From positions 136,414,991 through 136,478,990 of the forward strand of contig JAHLJT010004567.1 of NCBI GenBank assembly GCA_031308135.1: a stretch of DNA of 64,000 bases, written 5' to 3'. The position numbers were made by a program, and so were the translations under genes. Numbering within the stretch: the first letter of the stretch is position 1; the number at the start of each line of letters is the position of its first letter. Shown here piece by piece: positions 22,791 through 34,590 of the stretch. This DNA comes from Acheta domesticus (Eukaryota > Arthropoda > Insecta > Orthoptera > Gryllidae). The notes beneath the pieces were generated by a model. It saw nothing but the letters and a program-made list of their open reading frames with translations. It was not told the origin of the DNA and made no database searches.

Positions 22791-23814
22791 GATTTTTAAT
22801 TAATCAAATATTTTTCTGAAGGAGTGCCCAATATAGTTGGCACTTGAAGACCTACAGTATCTAAATCCATCCATGGGCAAATGTAATTGAAATTATAAGA
22901 GGAATAATAAATTCAGTCTTTGGTAGTACTTGTTTTTTTTTATAGAAACCCCTTTTCTCTAAAGCACTTTATTTTATCTAATTGTTTCCATTTCCTGAAC
23001 ATTCTCATGTCTTTTTTCCAAAACATTTAAACCTCTTTTCATTTTGAGTGCAACATCAAAACAAACTAGTACAAAAGACCATGGCACTTGGAAATCTCTG
23101 TTGAAGATTTTTATCTCCAACAATGTTATAATTTTATTATTGATTGTCTAAATATTCAGCTCTTAGAATTATATGATGCAGTAATTTCATTTTATCAGCT
23201 TTAGTTTGATTTGTACTTTACACAATAATCTTCATCTAAATCCATATCATAACATGATATAAAATTATGCTGAAAACATTGCAACCAGCAAATAGCTTCT
23301 ATGAATTACCTAATCCCACCGCTGTAAATAATATGGCATATTGCAATTGCAAAAACAGTTTTAAAATTTCAATCAAAACTATTGAAACATACAATTTGGT
23401 CATGCAGTTTAATTACCTAAGCATACCTGAACATAAAATAGGAGAATAACTGAAAAACACATTTTATTGGGATAAGGAGGATCATAAGAAGCAGTAGGAG
23501 TCAATGATTAAGATTTCTGTCAAATTACAATATAAAGCTTTATACAATGTTGCTGATAACCATACTACTGATCTTGTTGTTAAGTAATAGAAAAATCTAA
23601 GGTTTATCCTAGCATTAGCACAGGTAATTCAAAAAATAAAAATTAGAGAGAAACAAACATTGAAAAAATACTCGAAAACTTTTTATTAAATTACTGTTCT
23701 CATGATATTGTAATTATTTCTTCTCAAATTCCGCTTTGGAAACAAATCTTCCGCCAATTCGCTCAGATAGTGATATTTATCACGTGTAGACCAGGCAACA
23801 AACAGTATTCAGTC
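22791..23814. other. No gene seen; possibly further LINE decay
   Basis: Very AT-rich sequence without usable ORFs. It may be the more decayed upstream part of the LINE at 22085-22790, but no motif is firm enough to extend that call. Confidence 0.35.
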
Positions 23815-24345
23815 ATTAAGGCTAAATGTACCGACACTAGTTCAATTTGTCGCCACCACGTGGCAGCACCAAATATATTAAAATTTACTTTACCAATAAC
23901 GTCTGAACAAATGGTCCGATTTTCGATCTGTAAACGGCATTTGACTCCTTTTTGTAATAGAATTTACGCTACGAAGCCCTTTTTCCAAAAAAACTTGCAG
24001 AAACTCGATTTTGAAATTTTTTCTCGTACTTCCGGGAACAATTTGAAAAATGTGGGCTTATAGCGCGATGGCGACAAGCTTCCAGAATCCAACGCCGTAT
24101 CAAACATGCAAATCGGATAAATAGGAGCGACGTAAAGTCAAATTTCGAAAAACACCTCACCCCACTCCGCCTTCCACACCGCCCCCCTCATCCGCCTAGT
24201 GGGGGAGGGGCCGCTGACTCAACGCGGAGACCACCGGCACTGCTAATCCCGAGGGCCTGCGGCGGACGGGCAGGCAAGACCGGCACTCCGTTATGCTTTC
24301 GTCACTTCGCATCTCAATGTATTTTTCCCCCGCAAATGAAACTAG
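23815..24345 (+). repeat. Repeat Y, left copy
   Basis: Runs from TTAAGGCTAAATGTACCGA through ACGTCTGAACAAATGG, TACGCTACGAAGCCC, TTATAGCGCGATGGCGACAA and GTGGGCTT-type blocks. A GC-rich stretch (24165-24290) follows, then TATGCTTTCGTCA and AAATGAAACTAG. The same order occurs on the opposite strand at 28595-29152, with high identity in the central 250 bp. It is non-coding: the open frame at 23770-24063 is not conserved in the other copy. Confidence 0.8.
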
Positions 24346-24349
24346 AGCA

Positions 24350-24958
24350 AACGCAATTTGAGAAAACGGCGTTTAAGCATTTTTGCAAATTCGGAATTTT
24401 CAGTTCGTTTTCACAGAAAACATCTGTTGTTGAGGAATTTTTAAGACATAATGTAAAGCACATATACTCCTAAATGTAACAATGTGAACAAAAACGCTGT
24501 TAATGAAAATATTTACGAACTGAAAGGTTAGTCAAAGAATTACATTTTTGTAATTTTTGAAAAAACAAAAGAATAGAGCAATATGGCGTTTATGTCATCT
24601 CATAGAGTACATTAGTCAAAAGGAAAAAATTGGAGCAGTTTTTGAGAAAATCTGGTTTTTGTAGTTTTTTAAAATTCCACATATGCACGCAATATTGCGC
24701 GAAAACTAAAAGTTTAAAAAAATGTACATGACCTTATTGAAAGAACTAAGTATGGAGAACAAATATCATTGTAAGGAAAAATTTCTATCTTCAAATTTGC
24801 AGTTGTAGGAAGAAGCCGAAAAAAATTCGGATTTTTGCAATTTTCCAAAAATTAGAGTCAATAATGAAAATGAGATCTATGCCACCTTTATGAGTATATT
24901 TTAGTTTATTTTTACAATTATTTTAAAGAAAACATTTGGAGTCATTTTGATTGATTGG
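24350..24958 (+). repeat. X-family fragment (X6)
   Basis: Matches the middle and 3' monomers of X. Landmarks are GAGAAAACGGCGTTTAAGC, TTCACAGAAAAC, AGCACATATACTC, TACATTTTTGTAATTTTTGA, ACGCAATATTGCGCGAAAAC and the TATCTTC..TTGCAGTTGTAG block. Both termini are absent, and it is cut off on the right by repeat Z. Confidence 0.75.
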
Positions 24959-25235
24959 TAGTGACTTCGGGCACGTCAACTACGGAGGTCTTTAGTACCG
25001 CAAGTGTAGGGCGTGTTTATTTAATCGGGACGTGGAGGTGATGTTCCCCGCTGGATGGCGAGATCCGGCGCTGACCTTCCGTCTACTAGTTTTCCCCAAC
25101 CAGGTATCTGCCACCAGCGGGGCACCAACCCAGCCGGAACAAGCTCTAAATCACCGACCTATCTACCTGTCGGCTTGCGGGGTTCTTTCCTAACCAGGTA
25201 TCTCCCACCAGCAACTCGGAATATTCCTGTAAAAA
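24950..25235 (-). repeat. Repeat Z, copy 1 (3' end of a retroposon, minus strand)
   Basis: The left edge is TTGATTGATTGG, which on the minus strand is a short TCAA-repeat tail, as in LINE or SINE 3' ends. Shared blocks with the copies at 38045-38262 and 42885-43020 are CGGGCACGTCAA, CCGCTGGATGGCGAGATCCG, AACCAGGTATCT and CCGGAACAAGCT. Within this copy the AACCAGGTATCT block occurs twice. No protein is encoded. Confidence 0.7.
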
Positions 25236-25656
25236 AGAGCTTCAATTTTCGCATTTACAGTAACGCTTACACGCCATTTTCTTAACGGCGGCTCCAAGTT
25301 TATTAATAAAAATTGCCATATAGGAGGATGTTTTACTCTTCATTAATATTCTAAAAGTAATATTACGAATCTACTACTAGGAAACCGAAACGAGAAATGA
25401 GAAAACTTTAAGAAATGTATTGTGGGTGGCGATATATATAAGCTGGGAAGAAGATGGGGCAAGATGGTAAAGCTGGCATAGAACAAGGAAATTAGAATAC
25501 TTTACTACGAGTAAGTCGGTGAAATTCTGTTGCACCACTTTTTCAAATTTGTCCGAAAGTACGAAAACATTTTTAAAAATTATCTTCAGCTACTTTACTT
25601 GGAAAATGGGATTAACCAGGTGAATTCTATCAAGGAGACAAGCCGTTTTGAGATCA
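25236..25656. other. No gene seen
   Basis: Short intronic spacer between repeat Z and X3, without recognised elements. Confidence 0.4.
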
Positions 25657-26222
25657 ACTAGTGGTGCTACAGAATGGCACAGACTTTCCCATATTAGGTT
25701 TCTACTTCCTTGGGTTTGGGCTAGCTATTCGGAATTGCTACACTGTCGTACCAGCTGCCATCTATCGTCGCCCAAAGTACATTTTTTGATATTTTCTTAA
25801 GTTTTCGAATTCCTGATGGTAGAACGGAAATATCAATTTTAGAATATTAAAGAACAGTAAAACCTCGATCTGAATGGGAATTTTCTTTGAAAAATTAGGA
25901 GCTGTTTTTAAGAAAATGGCGTTTAAGTGCTACTAAAAATGCGAAATTTGAAGCTCTTTTTCACAGAAAATTTTTGAGTTTCCGAAAAACTCCCTTTGAA
26001 GTCATTTGAAACACATTAACTCACAAATACAATAGTGTTTACAAATTGCTGGTAATGTGCATATTAGAGGTGTGAGAGATCTTTCACAAAAATTACATTT
26101 GTGAAACTTTTGAAAAACAAAACAAAAAAAAATACCCCAAAATAAAATTCACGCCATATTAAAGAGTGCAATTTGCACTATACGTTCGAAAAGCATGAAG
26201 AAAAAATTTGGAGCCCTTTATA

Positions 26223-27188
26223 TTTTTTTATTTAATATGTAATTATAACACATTGATATAAAATTTCAATTCTTTTAACTATGTGGCTAGGCTGAAGGAC
26301 TTAAAAACCTACATCCTACCGCATTCTAACCTTTCGAATTCTGGCATTCACCCCTAATGGTCTCTTCATCGCATCAAAGCCGCGGAAAGGAGACCATAAG
26401 GTACGGCTGAGGAAAAAAACCCTGAACCTGCTGTCAGAAGACGAGTACATGCTAAACTACTAGTTGTTTTTTTTCTAAACTATTTATTTATTCCTGGCGT
26501 GAGCATCTTCTCCATCCAATCTTTGGCCTCCTCAGCCCCTGAAATCAAACACCGCCACAGAAGATTGCCCGCACCACCGCCTCTCCGAACAATTTACTAC
26601 TAATTAACTTAATTATCGCTTACTGACTAATTTAATTATTACTAACTTACTACTTAATATTAATGATTAGCATTACTGATTACCTTTCTAGTTAACTTAA
26701 TTATTTCTTGCTTATTGAATTAATTATTTCATCTCCAGTGTAGGCTCCGCTCGTACTACTAACCAGTGCTGTTTTCCCATTCCCTGATTACCGTTTCCCT
26801 GACAGTTCGAACCTTTCATAAAAATGTTCCTAATTCTTTCATGAAGTGAGATCTATTATCAGCTAATATGTTTTGAGCGAGCGTTATGTTTCTGAATTGG
26901 AAGCAATAGTTCCCCATTCCCATCCATTTTCCTCTCCAAGATTCTGTAGCGCAGCAATTTAACAGGATGTGGATCCAATCTTCTCTATCACCGCAAAGTA
27001 CACAGATTCCATTGTCATTCGAATCCTTCTTTCTACGTTGCATCCACCCTCCTACCCTAAACCAAGCGTATTCCCCTCTTGCGTCCCTTTTAAGTGTGTG
27101 TACGTAACTTTCGCATCCCCATACAGGACTCGTGTGAATTTGTACCACTAACGAACATTTTTCTGCCGATGCCCTTTATAAGAAAGAT
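26223..27188 (-). mobile_element. 5'-truncated LINE inserted in X3, with 13-bp target duplication
   Basis: The insertion is flanked by GGAGCCCTTTATA (26210-26222 and 27189-27201). On the minus strand its 3' end is an A-rich TAAATAAAAAAATA tail next to the left duplication, as expected for target-primed reverse transcription. The 5' end is truncated within the last part of the coding region (26816-27148). Next to the right duplication, an extra copy of GCCCTTTATAAGAAAGAT (27171-27188) is present, probably a small repair or template-switch duplication at the 5' junction. The LINE is younger than X3. Confidence 0.85.
26816..27148 (-). pseudogene. C-terminal fragment of a non-LTR retrotransposon polyprotein
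   Basis: The 110-codon open frame ends at a stop at 26816. It contains CVLCGDREDWIHILLNC, a C-x2-C-x7-H-x4-C motif. Such a motif follows the reverse transcriptase domain in several non-LTR clades (I, R1, Jockey and relatives), usually with the pattern CxxC...EHLLxxC. The catalytic RT domain is absent because of 5' truncation. The exact clade cannot be set from this segment. Confidence 0.7.
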
Positions 27189-28250
27189 GGAGCCCTTTAT
27201 AAGAAAATGGTGTTTGAGCGTTTCTGAAAATGCCGAATTTTGAGCTAGTTTTCATAGAAAATGGTTGAGTATTCGAGAAACTTTGTATGACATTATTTAA
27301 AACACATTTACTCATAAATGTAATAATATAAACAAATCGCCGCCAATGTAAATATTACCTACGTGAGAGACAAGTTAAACAAATATTTTTGTAAATTTTG
27401 CAAATAAAAAAGAATAGAGCAATATGACGTTTATGTAATATCATAGACTACATTATGCACTATCCCTACCAAAAGTTCAAAGAAAAAATTTGGAGCAATT
27501 TTTGAGAAAATCAGTTTTTTATAATTTTTTTCAGATTGCACATGTTGCAAGCAATATTGCGCGAAAAATACTAAAATTTTCAAAAAAGTGTACATGATCG
27601 CAATGAAAGAACTCGCTTTGGAGAACAAATTTTATTGGAAGGAAAAATCTCTATCTGCAATTTTGTAGTTGTAGGAAGAGGCCGAAAAAGTTGAAACTTT
27701 TAGAATTTTCGAAAATTCAGACTTAACCGTGAAATTATGACCGATTCCACCTTAATATGTGTGTTTTACTATATTCTTACAAGAAATTTAAAGAAAAAAT
27801 TTGGAGCCGTTTTGAGAAAATTTCGAAAATGTTCGGGGGGTTTCATGTAAAGTACCGCTAAGTTTGATAGATTCCTTTTCAAAATCTCAAAGCATTGACT
27901 CGAATCAGATCGACAGGGGCTTATTCATTTTGAAAAAAACACCAACAAAAAACATACATACGGTTTAGGCGCTAGTAGTGTTCACAGACGGACGGACAGA
28001 CAGACAGACAAACGTTTTGCTTTCAATTGGTTTTTCGGTATCAAGGACCCACAAAAGAGGGATTCTGGCTACACCACGTGTTAGGGGATTTTTCTTAATT
28101 TAGCAACTAGATTTATTTCCTTTTCGTTATCAGGGCCCTGCAATGATTTTTTTCTTCTGAAAATCCGCCGTTTTTTCCCGCAGCATTAAATAACTTTCCC
28201 TATAATACGTAAACAATTCCGTATATACGTACGTATACGGGAAAGTGAAA

Positions 28251-28594
28251 ATCGACCCTTAGGATAAAGACCTCGTGCGTAATCTCTGCTCATTCTTTCA
28301 ATAGTGGAATGATAACGGAAGATCTTAGAAGTAACAGATATCTAAAATAAAATGTGAGGAGATTGAATTAATTGTGTGAATATCACTAATATTCCATTTT
28401 CTTTTTGAAATCGGTTCCAAACGGTAATCGATATTTTGAGTAATACTTCAAACAATTTTTGATATTTGAAGGAAGACGGGTGTATGTGAACAAGATAGTG
28501 TTATACTACTATTCAAATTATCTATCTATACTACTATCAAAATGAAATAAGAACTAATTGCTATTAAATATGATATGAGGCCGTTTACCTCTGT
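28251..28594. other. No gene seen
   Basis: Short AT-rich spacer between X3 and the inverted copy of repeat Y. Confidence 0.4.
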
Positions 28595-29152
28595 TACAAC
28601 ATCACTAGTTTCATTTATGGGGAAAAAATATATTGAGATGGAAAATGACGAAAGCATGACTGCCTGACTTGCCAGCCTCGCGCGCGGCAGCCGCGCGCAA
28701 GCAACCAAGCCTGGCGTGCCCAGAGACTCACTGCCGGTGGCCGCGCAGGGAGCGCGTGGGCGCACGGGCGGATGGCGCGGTGGCGCGGCGTGGAAGGGGG
28801 AGGGGGTGTGAGGTGTTTTTCCAAATTTGACTTTACGACGCTCCTATTCATCCGATTTGCATGATTGACATGGCGTTGGATTCTGGAAGCTTGTCGCCAT
28901 CGCGCTATAAGCCCACATTTTTGAAATTGTTTCCGGAAGTACGAGAAAAAATTTCAAAATCGAGTTTCTGCAAGTTTTTTTGGAAAAAGGGCTTCGTAGC
29001 GTAAATTCTATTTTAAAAAGGAGTCAAATGCAGTTTACAGATCGAAAATCGGACAATTTGTTCAGACGTAATCGGTAAAGTAAATTCCCTACGATAGTGC
29101 TTGCGATCTAGCGAATTTTCCTACAAGTTTTTTTCGGTACATTTAGCCTTAA
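28595..29152 (-). repeat. Repeat Y, right copy, inverted
   Basis: Reverse complement of 23815-24345, from CTAGTTTCATT and TGACGAAAGCATGA, through a GC-rich stretch (28675-28800), to TTGTCGCCATCGCGCTATAA, GGGCTTCGTAGCGTA and TCGGTACATTTAGCCTTAA. Its GC-rich part is longer and differs from that of the left copy. Open frames over the GC-rich segment are compositional artefacts. Confidence 0.8.
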
Positions 29153-29272
29153 AAACAACGAAACTTTGAAACATGAACCTTGAGCCGACATGCCAATCTC
29201 AAAAACATTACGGCGTTGCCCAATTTACCAAAGGCTTTTCGCTCTTCTCAAACGTGGAAATTATTGCCATTG

Positions 29273-30475
29273 TTAGATAGATAGATAGATAGATAGGGTT
29301 TATTCTACAATTGGGCTGATGTTGCCCGGTGGCAGAATACAGAAAAACAAAAGTACATTAAAAGTACAAAACACAATTAACTATAAAAACAATATATAAA
29401 AAATCAATATAAAAATCAAACGATCATGCAACTGCATTTACATGCCTCTACATATACAACAAATGAAACTATATATATATACTAACATTTAAGTAATAAA
29501 CTTACTTACATATAACACCAACATTCATACATACAAACATACACGCTTACATACATATCATACAAAGACAAAAGAACACTCGCATACACACCAACCTACA
29601 AGTATTCACTCACAATCATATTCAGACAAATATGGATAATCACTTTTACCGACAACATAATAATATACAATACTTATAATAATTTTTACATTTCTAACAC
29701 GTAAAACACTCGTTAACATCAATCAATAAATACGAACTTTTGTCAGAATAGCCTATAAAAGACGCTTAAGATTAGCGAACTAAACTACGAAATGAAATCA
29801 CTTCACTGCACTTCACTTCACGTCACTGCACCTCATAACACTTTACCTAAATACTAATAGCTCAATACTTTTAGTTTACTACCCATAATCGCACCTTTCA
29901 CTTCACTTCACTTCACTTCACTGCACTTTTCACCCTATTGATTAATTTCCTATACTTTTTTTCTAAAACCACGCGCTGAGCAAGGAAAGGGCTCAAAAAC
30001 TGTCGCAGGCAAATCGTTCCAATCTACGATTGTTCTGTTTACAAAGGAGAATTTGCCTACGTCCGTTCTTTGAATTCTAGTTCTAATTTTATATTTATGA
30101 TCAAATCTATTAAAATAATCCGGTTTATCTAGCCTTCCCCGTATTTCCTGCCATGCAGGGCCACCAGTGTAAGATTTATACATTACGCAAAGTCGAGCCC
30201 TTTTTCTCCGATGTTCTAACGATTCCCAACGTGCAGGTATGTTCTTCCGAAAAGTGTATTTTGCCGCTCTGTTTTGTATCCTCTCTAAGCTCTTCTTAAG
30301 TCCTATTCTGTACGGATCCCAACAACTAGCTCCATATTCCATTACAGGCCTAACAAGCGAGGTATACGCGATTTCTTTTGCTTTCGTATTGCATTTTTTA
30401 AGATTTCTCATGACGAAATGCAAAGACCTCCAAGCTTTACCCACTACGTAGCGGTAACTATACAAAAATATGCAG
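29273..30475 (-). mobile_element. 5'-truncated LINE, minus strand, with TCTA-repeat tail
   Basis: The minus-strand ORF fragment (29950-30465) is followed by ~670 bp of 3' UTR. That UTR holds CACTTCACTTCACTT-type repeats and a GGGCAACATCAGCCCAAT block, and ends in a TCTA tetranucleotide tail (complement of TAGATAGATAGATAGATAG, 29274-29296). The 5' end is lost inside the reverse transcriptase. Target duplications were not identified. Confidence 0.8.
29950..30465 (-). pseudogene. Reverse transcriptase C-terminal fragment (Jockey/CR1-type LINE)
   Basis: 171 codons open to the stop at 29950. The sequence reads KAWRSLHFVMRNLKKCN, then AYTSLVRPVMEYGASCWDP, IQNRAAKYTF, RRKRARLCVMYKSYTG and GKFSFVNRTIVDWNDLPA. 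This is the thumb/connection region and C-terminus commonly seen in insect endonuclease-reverse transcriptase LINE ORF2 proteins. The catalytic YADD-type motif lies upstream of the truncation and is absent. The remaining frame is intact, so the insertion is not very old. Confidence 0.85.
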
Positions 30476-30793
30476 ATATATGTCTAAAATGCTTCTTTTT
30501 ATGATTTTGCTCGTACTAATTGTGTAACAGTGCTTTTTTACATTTAATCTTATGCCTCAATTTTTCATTCCTCGGCCACGCGATCGGTTGGTACTAGTTA
30601 AGAAACTAGTCAACGGTAATTCTTTATGTGGTATTAAATATTTTTATTTTCCATCTATGAAACAAAATTAATTCTTATAATTAAATAAAACTCAGCATAA
30701 GAGTCCCTATTTTGTTTATGTAGGTCTCACAATACCCACTTACATCGAAAATAAATATTTTTGAACGTAATATGGACTCTCTGTCTACTAGGG

Positions 30794-31168
30794 AATATCT
30801 CGCTCTAACCACCTTAAATTGGTGCTGTAGACTCTCGGTTTTGATGGCGTGCGGACAGCTTGTGATCAACCATTTCTCGCCCAAGCATTCTTCCTTCACT
30901 CACAACTTGCCCCAATCTTATTGTTATGTGCAGCCAGCATCGCCAACTAATTTCTTCTTTATTTGTCATTAATTTTAATATACAACACATAAATACATAT
31001 TGCTTTTACTGTGCTAAATTTATTTTACTTTTACAAGAGCGGGGTTGTCGCAAGCGTTATATAATTATTTAGAGGGTGTCAAGCGCGCGTTACGGGTGCG
31101 TTACAAGGGGGAGGGGGTTTTGAAAATTCTCCAAATTTGCGTTACCTAATTTATGGACGGCCCCTTAC
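30794..31168 (-). repeat. Repeat W, right copy, inverted
   Basis: On the minus strand it starts GTAAGGGGCCGTCCATAAAT, has a CCCCCTCCCCC stretch and repeated GTAACGC blocks, and ends at TTTAAGGTGGTTAGAGCGAG. These are the start and end of 20761-21081. The interior (about 30830-31040) differs from the left copy. Confidence 0.6.
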
Positions 31169-33039
31169 GATTTACCCAGGAAATTATTGCACAAAATCTG
31201 TAGAGTTGTTCTACAGTAGGCCTTCTTGCTTATCTCTTATGCAGTTCGATTATACTACATGCATAACGTCATATGGTGAAATAATGAGTTGCAACTGTTT
31301 AGTAATAAAGCATCAAAACGGTAGAAAAAGTGAAAGAACTGCATTATGAAAAACTACCTTTCGCTATGGACAAAGCTCTGAGTTATGTTACAGTGTGACT
31401 GATTTAATTACCTATTCAGTATTACCTTCGAAGCTGGCGAAGTAAGCTACATAACACATCTTCAACAGTATTACAAAACATATTACTCGTAGAAGACACA
31501 ATACTTTCGTCAGATACGTTTTCATTCGTAAGATTGTTATATAATTTGTAATCCAAACCAAATTATAGTCGGTTGAGAAAGTCACTTCTAAAACTGAATC
31601 GATTAAACACTGCAAACATTTAATTATAAATGTAAAATTCACACAATATCACAAATAAATATAATATAATTATTAATATTAATAATTCAAAGTCTCACAA
31701 ATTAAAATTGTCGAGGAATCGGTTCAGAGGCGGCACTATCTTTCCGGGGGCCCAGATTACAAGATCATCTGAGGCCCCCTATACTGTGAGATGAAATAAA
31801 AAAAAATAGTAAATAAAAAATGTAAACTAAGAAAATTTGTAGTTTATGTATGGGGCCCTTTACAGCCCCACATGGCTGCACCACTTCGCCATTGAATAGG
31901 AACATGGGCCTAGCCACAATTTTCCTGTGGCTTCATATATCATTGATTAAGAACAAGTGACATAAAATAATAATCAATACAGTAATTAAACATTTAGCAG
32001 TAAATTATACCGTTGAATTACATTAAAATATTGAATAAAAATAATAGAATTAAAATTAACTTCTAACAATCGAACTCAACGTTAAAATGAAATCGATATT
32101 CTTCAAATTAAGGAATTATTAATACACAAAGAATTAAATACATACGATTGTCTTTTATATTATTATACGTTTTATATGAAGGAGGATAAAAGTTCGAAGA
32201 TTCAGGGGGAGGACAATTGCTCGACCCCTCCGCCCCCCTAGCCACAACCATTGGGCAGGAAACTTTCTTGCTCCGCTTAAGATATACAAACGCAAATTGA
32301 ACGCAAAAGTAACATTGTTCGTTTAGTGGGAGTTCAAACAAATCGACAAGGCAAAGGCAACGAGAGGCAAGGCGGAATGTTTATCCGGACGTGCCGTCAA
32401 TCGATAGATCGACCGGAGCATTATCGCCGCGCACCAGATCTCCCATGAGTGAGATGCACGCGAAAGCCCGCTCTCCGGGGCGGGGAGGGGGGGTAGACGT
32501 AAATAACGGATAAGGAAAACAAGCCAGGCGGAGTGTACTCCTCAGACAGCGAGTAGCGGAAAATTAAACGTAAAATGAAATAATGAGGGAACTACGAGGC
32601 ACGATATTTTTCGAAATTAAACATGCTTGGGACACGAATCCTATTGACATTTATGGAAAGGAATTTAAATGTCCATCTTGGTAATTTTTTAGTAAACGAA
32701 GAAAAGGAATAATTATGTGTACACAATTTTCGTCTTTTGTTCAGAAACGTAAAAAAAAGTGTATTTAACCGGAAAATGAGTAGAACTTATAGTATTGAAG
32801 TATTGCGTGCGATCGGATGAAGGAAAAATAATGTTTTCTTTGGAAGGGGAAATAGTAGATACTTTTGGACTGACTCTCCAAATGTGTGTAACATTTGTAT
32901 AGTGAAGAAAAATTGCAAAGAAGTTCCTTTTCCATCCACGAAATTATCTTTTGTTGTTTATCACTATCTTCGAACCGTGGGCACCGATACTTCAGCTCCA
33001 GTGATAGTGTTTCGCTCAGAGAATCACTCGTCACATCCC
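31169..33039. other. No gene seen; unclassified GC-rich patches
   Basis: AT-rich intron with two odd patches. At 31733-31900, GGGGGCCCAGATTACAAG and GGGGCCCTTTACAGCCCC could be remnants of DNA-transposon termini. At 32200-32250, GGGGGAGGACAATTGC is followed by CCTCCGCCCCCC. A GC-rich segment lies at 32385-32500. No ORF with a recognised domain was found. Confidence 0.4.
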
Positions 33040-33130
33040 GGAAGATAATTTCCTTTCGATGTGTATAGTGTTGAAATGCTAGCCATCCATTGATGTTACT
33101 GGTGCTTATTCTATGAATTTTCTTCCGTGG
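33040..33130. repeat. Short repeat shared with 43308-43391
   Basis: Both carry a TTCCTTT.GATRTGT block, then GTGTTGAAATG, AGC.AT..ATTGAT, and a GAATT.TCT.CCGTGG- or TGTGG-like end. They lie in the same orientation. Open frames cover both on the minus strand (32765-33244, 43112-43417), but their peptides are too unlike each other to claim a shared protein. Confidence 0.45.
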
Positions 33131-34590
33131 ATTCCGGGGGCACATGTTCTTGCAGAATAAGCAATAACTAGCTGAATGAGGCATCGCTGACGCTTTAAAC
33201 TGTTTTAAAAGCCTTTTCACATGTTGCATTATTCCTTGTGTCATTAATTTTCACGAAATAACGTTGTACTATATTACTATACGTTATTTGTAACGTATCA
33301 TTTACTCATTTGTTTTAAATATCCAATAGTCCTATATTAACACCTATATTTGAAACATTTACTAGGGGAGCCGCGAGAAGTTTCCTTTAGGTCAAGGGTG
33401 CCGTGGACGAAAAAAGTTTGAAAACCCCTGGTCTAGCGACTAAAATAACTAGCGAAAATTCACCGTTTTTACATAACATTACGCCAATTACAAAACATTC
33501 TCTTCTTACGAAGAACTTCGTAAGGCGAGAAAGTAAAAAGAGACGCTCAGACTCTCTTCCTCTGCATTTTGTGAACGAATCTTTTCACTTGAATCGCAAG
33601 TGGAGAGAAGAAAGAAATAGAGTTGATGTTTCTAAATTAAATATTTATAAAAACAAATGTGTTGGTGCGGTTTTTGCTTATCTAGTGTCCTCCCTGAACA
33701 TTGTTGGCAACCCTGTAGACAACGTACGCTGCTTGAAGCATTACTATTAGATTACCGCGCCTTCCAAGTTCGTCGAGCTTCGATAAGCAAACTCGGCCGG
33801 TCAAGTCAAATAAATTGGTCATTTCTGATAGATATCGCTATATTCTGTAATTGATATTGCTCACATGTACAGTGTGTATTGTGTCAAAAAACATTCAGAC
33901 GGTCATTATTTCGCTAATGTGCGATCAGGAATATAGTATTTCCCTCCCAGTCAGTTCTGAAAATCATGCAGAAATCCTCTTTCTTGCTGATTTCCTTGGC
34001 CAACAGGAAAACCACAGAATCACAGACAGGAGGAAGTTCTGTATATTCCCGTTCTTAACGACTGAAGTCGATAAAATCCAAAGGCACGGTATTATATAAT
34101 GGTAATGAAATTACATTATGTATAATATACATTATTTATTATATAGACAAGTTCCATTCCACCGTATCTTATAAAATGATAATAATTTCTTTCTTCACTA
34201 GTTGCTAATAAACCACAGAGCAATTAAATAGGATAATTTTCATTTTCCAAAATGATTTAAATGTTAAATATCTTCAATGTAAATTCAATATAAATTACAA
34301 AAAGTAGGATGTGGAAAAGTAGGAAGTTAAATTTGTATAGATTCGAAAGTGAAGTTACTATCAAACACACGTATATATGTGTAAATTAAGGTGTGTAAAT
34401 GGCAACAAACAAATTCTTCCTTCACACATTTATCATTAATTGCAAATATTTAAATTTACGCAGGTAAAATGCAATTATTCGAACCAAGTAGGCCTAAATA
34501 AGCATAAGAAAACAAAATTAACATACGTATTTTTATCTGGTCAAAATTGAAATATTTCTGAAATAATTTTGATCCTGCGTTTCTTATTAT
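33131..34590. other. No gene seen; X-like terminus at 33470-33541
   Basis: A segment ending GGCGAGAAAGTAAAAAG (about 33525-33541) resembles the variant X terminus GAGCGAGAAAGTAAAAG at 41923-41939, so a diverged X subfamily is probably represented. The rest shows no recognised feature. Confidence 0.4.

Larger units (their letters stand above)
25657..28250 (+). mobile_element. X-family element, copy X3, interrupted by a LINE
   Basis: Starts at the same internal point as X2 (CTAGTGGTGCTACAGAATGG, then GACTTTCCCATATTAG) and ends CGGGAAAGTGAAAA. Monomer landmarks are near 25898, 26211, 27492 and 27804. Allowing for the LINE insertion (26223-27188), the spacing is again 302-313 bp. The tetranucleotide run GACGGACAGACAGACAG lies near 27989. 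That X2 and X3 share a left boundary lacking the outer inverted repeat of X1 suggests a subfamily with its own left end. Confidence 0.8.

Noticed and set aside
30239..30451. Plus-strand frame opposite the LINE reverse transcriptase
   Set aside because: Antisense shadow of the minus-strand RT fragment.
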